From: an uncultured Ruminococcus sp.
Lineage (GTDB): Bacteria; Bacillota; Clostridia; Oscillospirales; Acutalibacteraceae
Assembly (NCBI GenBank): GCA_902761345.1
Contig: CACWKD010000032.1
Coordinates: 1 to 56,745, forward strand
Direction: 5' to 3'
Length of the DNA stretch: 56,745 bases
Positions 54,862 to 56,745 of the stretch are shown here, piece after piece (the stretch's first letter is position 1; every line of letters starts with the position of its first letter). Under the pieces are notes generated by a model. That model saw only the letters and a program-made list of their open reading frames with translations, ran no database searches and was not told the DNA's origin. Position numbers and translations under genes: made by a program.

Positions 54862-56745
54862 ATGAACAAGAAATTGTTAAGCATCACGCTGGCAATGCTT
54901 CTTGCAGCAGCACCTTTATCTGTTGCAGCAGCGGCAGACGAAGCAGATACTGCAGAAGCTCAGGGTGTAACAGGCACTATTAAGTTTGATATGGGTGACT
55001 GGAACCATGACGACAAAGTGTGTTTCTTTATTTGGGACACAACAACAAATCAGTATGCAACTAAGAACGGTTGGCAGGACGGCAACACATGGGCATCTAA
55101 GAAGATTCTCGGTACACCCGTAGAGGGTGAGGACGGTATTGTGGAGTCGTATGAGCTTACACTTTATGAAGGTCATGATACTTTTGTAATCTACCACGAT
55201 CAGACAACAAATGATCAGACATTCAACTGTGTTCTTACACCTGCAGCTATCGGACAGACAGCACATATGGCAGATGAGAAGATCGAGAACCCTGTTGACA
55301 GCGAGAAGCAAGATACAGCAGCAGTATTTGACGGAGTAGAGGGTTGCGGACCTCAGCTTACTATCACATCAACAGGTAACGTAGTAGGACAGTATTCTGC
55401 ACCTAACGCAAACGGAGCTGCAACAGTTGCACAGTATATCTTTGACAGAGTGGGCACAGTAGATAAGTCAGGCGTAGAGTGCTGCACAGAGGAAAAGGTA
55501 GCAACAGCTATCGAGAAGTTTGGCACAACAGCAGACGATGTATGGGCAGAGTTCCAGAAGTTTGCAGACAAAGAGGGATATGCAGACAAAGAGGCTACAG
55601 CAAAGGAACTCCTTAAAATAAGTGATGAGAACACGGACGAACCTAAGACAGTAACAGGTACGATCTTCTTCGATATGGGTTCATGGAACCATGACGATAA
55701 AGTTTGCTTCTATATTTGGGACGCAACAACAGGTCTTAACGCAACAAATAAAGGTTGGCAGGAAGGCAATACATGGGGTTCAAAGAAATTGTTCGGTACA
55801 CCTGTAGAGGGTAAGGACGGTATAGTAGAATCCTATGAGCTTACACTTACAGAAGGTCACGATGTATTTATAATCTTCCACGATCAGACAACAAATGATC
55901 AGACATTCAACTGCGTTCTTACACCTGCAGCTATCGGACAGACAGCACATATGGCAGATGAGAAGATCGAAAACCCTGTTGACAGCGAGAAGCAGGATAT
56001 TGCAGCAGGCTGTGGACCTCAGCTTACTATTACATCAACAGGTAACGTAGTAGGACAGTATTCCGCTCCTAACGCAAACGGCGCAGAAACAGTTGCACAG
56101 TATATCTATGACAGAGTAGGTACAGTAGATAAGTCAGGCGTAGAGTGCTGTACACCTGAAAAGGTAGCGACAGCTATCGAGAAGTTTGGTACAACAGCAA
56201 AAGATGTATGGACAACATTCATTGAGAAGTTCTCTGAGAAGGAGGACTACACAGATAAGGAAGGTCCTGCACATAAGGTTGTTTTCCCCGGCGCTAATAT
56301 TGATACCCCCGATCCTATTGTTTTCGATACCCCGGATCCTGTAAATGATGATACACCTGATCCGGAAAATCCTGATGATTCTAAGACAGTAACAGGCACG
56401 ATCTTCTTCGATATGGGTTCATGGAACCATGACGATAAGGTCTGCTTCTTTATTTGGGATACAACAACAAATCAGTATGCAACAAAAAATGGTTGGCAAG
56501 ATGGCAACACATGGGCATCTAAGAAAATTTTGGGTACTCCTGTTGAGGGTAAGGACGGCGTAGTAGAATCATATGAGCTTACTCTTACAGAAGGTCACGA
56601 TACCTTCGTGATTTTCCACGATCAGACAACAAATGATCAGACATTTAACTGCGTTCTTACACCTGCAGCTATCGGACAGACAGCACATATGGCAGATGAG
56701 AAGATCGAAAACCCTGTTGACAGCGAGAAGCAGGATATTGCAGCA
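54862..56745 (+). CDS. Secreted tandem-module protein (partial, runs off the window)
   Basis: The frame is open from ATG 54862 to the last base (628 residues, no stop), so the C-terminus is missing. A signal peptide (LLSITLAMLLAAAPLSVAAAA) is followed by three copies of the module of the preceding gene, starting at about residues 36, 264 and 510; the third is cut. Each has FDMGSWNHDDKVCFFIWD, KKILGTPVEG, VIFHDQTTNDQTFNCVLTP, AAIGQTAHMADEKIENPVD, then GCGPQLTITSTGN and VDKSGVECCT. A Pro/Asp linker (DTPDPIVFDTPDPVNDD) separates modules 2 and 3. Copy 2 lacks a few residues before GCGP (VFDGVE in copy 1). Repeats are nearly identical in DNA over long stretches, showing recent expansion. Surface carbohydrate binding is a reasonable guess, not shown. 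Confidence 0.82.
   Translation, partial: MNKKLLSITLAMLLAAAPLSVAAAADEADTAEAQGVTGTIKFDMGDWNHDDKVCFFIWDTTTNQYATKNGWQDGNTWASKKILGTPVEGEDGIVESYELTLYEGHDTFVIYHDQTTNDQTFNCVLTPAAIGQTAHMADEKIENPVDSEKQDTAAVFDGVEGCGPQLTITSTGNVVGQYSAPNANGAATVAQYIFDRVGTVDKSGVECCTEEKVATAIEKFGTTADDVWAEFQKFADKEGYADKEATAKELLKISDENTDEPKTVTGTIFFDMGSWNHDDKVCFYIWDATTGLNATNKGWQEGNTWGSKKLFGTPVEGKDGIVESYELTLTEGHDVFIIFHDQTTNDQTFNCVLTPAAIGQTAHMADEKIENPVDSEKQDIAAGCGPQLTITSTGNVVGQYSAPNANGAETVAQYIYDRVGTVDKSGVECCTPEKVATAIEKFGTTAKDVWTTFIEKFSEKEDYTDKEGPAHKVVFPGANIDTPDPIVFDTPDPVNDDTPDPENPDDSKTVTGTIFFDMGSWNHDDKVCFFIWDTTTNQYATKNGWQDGNTWASKKILGTPVEGKDGVVESYELTLTEGHDTFVIFHDQTTNDQTFNCVLTPAAIGQTAHMADEKIENPVDSEKQDIAA
54967..56745 (+). repeat. Tandem ~680-740 bp coding repeats
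   Basis: GTAACAGGCAC/GTAACAGGTAC marks the starts of the units at 54967, 55651 and 56389. Unit spacing is 684 and 738 bases; the third runs to the window edge. Conserved stretches include ATGGGTTCATGGAACCATG and CCTGCAGCTATCGGACAG. Such repeats may change copy number by recombination and can be collapsed in assembly. Confidence 0.9.

Overview
The window looks like chromosome of an anaerobic, spore-forming Gram-positive of the Oscillospiraceae/Ruminococcaceae. Evidence: forespore sigma factor SigG, a SigH-like sigma, SpoVAC, a YlxM-Ffh-S16 block, a class B sortase, and two secreted proteins ending in type I dockerins, one of them an alpha-amylase with a starch-binding module. That combination resembles a starch-degrading, amylosome-type Ruminococcus such as R. 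bromii, but the species is an inference. There is no prophage, IS element or CRISPR array. Most of the window is ordinary chromosome with accessory genes between housekeeping blocks.

Layout. 1-3.5 kb: a tRNA-Ser pair (minus), sigG, and an ECF sigma/anti-sigma pair followed by a truncated duplicate of the anti-sigma gene. 3.9-10.9 kb: glyA, yqzL-like, recO, mutS2, a membrane protein and a PLP decarboxylase. 11.2-17.1 kb (minus): a GHKL histidine kinase, mscL, rarA, era, ybeY, phoH. 17.5-20.6 kb: ylxM-ffh-rpsP, a broken khpA and a DEDDh-type exonuclease. 20.7-23.7 kb: spoVAC with a SigG-type promoter, then the sulfur-transfer pair iscS-thiI. 23.9-30.3 kb: a little-known accessory block with a sortase B carrying an unusual cytoplasmic domain and acidic tail, a membrane-anchored MoaB/CinA-like protein, an EEP-fold protein lacking catalytic residues, a zinc-ribbon protein with N/Q/G/M tandem repeats, and three small proteins. 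30.6-35.2 kb (minus): phosphohexomutase-proB-DUF3592-like-proA. 35.3-36.7 kb: an ABC ATPase pseudogene and a strongly promoted small protein. 36.7-41.1 kb (minus): a dockerin CHAP protein and the dockerin amylase. 41.4-53.3 kb: comM/yifB, sigH-like, zinc ribbon, GNAT, valS, dnaE, an Rpn-tail-like small protein and pfkA. 53.5 kb to the end: two secreted proteins built from the same ~200-residue module, once in the first and at least 2.5 times in the second, which runs off the window.

Three themes stand out. First, the surface machinery (sortase, dockerin enzymes, sorting-signal-like tail, modular secreted proteins) suggests a cell surface organised around starch. Second, small internal deletions with frameshifts have broken khpA and an ABC ATPase, and a tandem duplication made a truncated anti-sigma paralogue, so recent small-scale gene decay and duplication are visible. 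Third, intergenic spaces carry at least two repeat families: a ~170-200 bp element in two inverted copies, and AT-rich hairpin repeats based on words like AACTTTGAACT at about six sites. Many promoters fit a -35/-10 pattern with 17 bp spacing.
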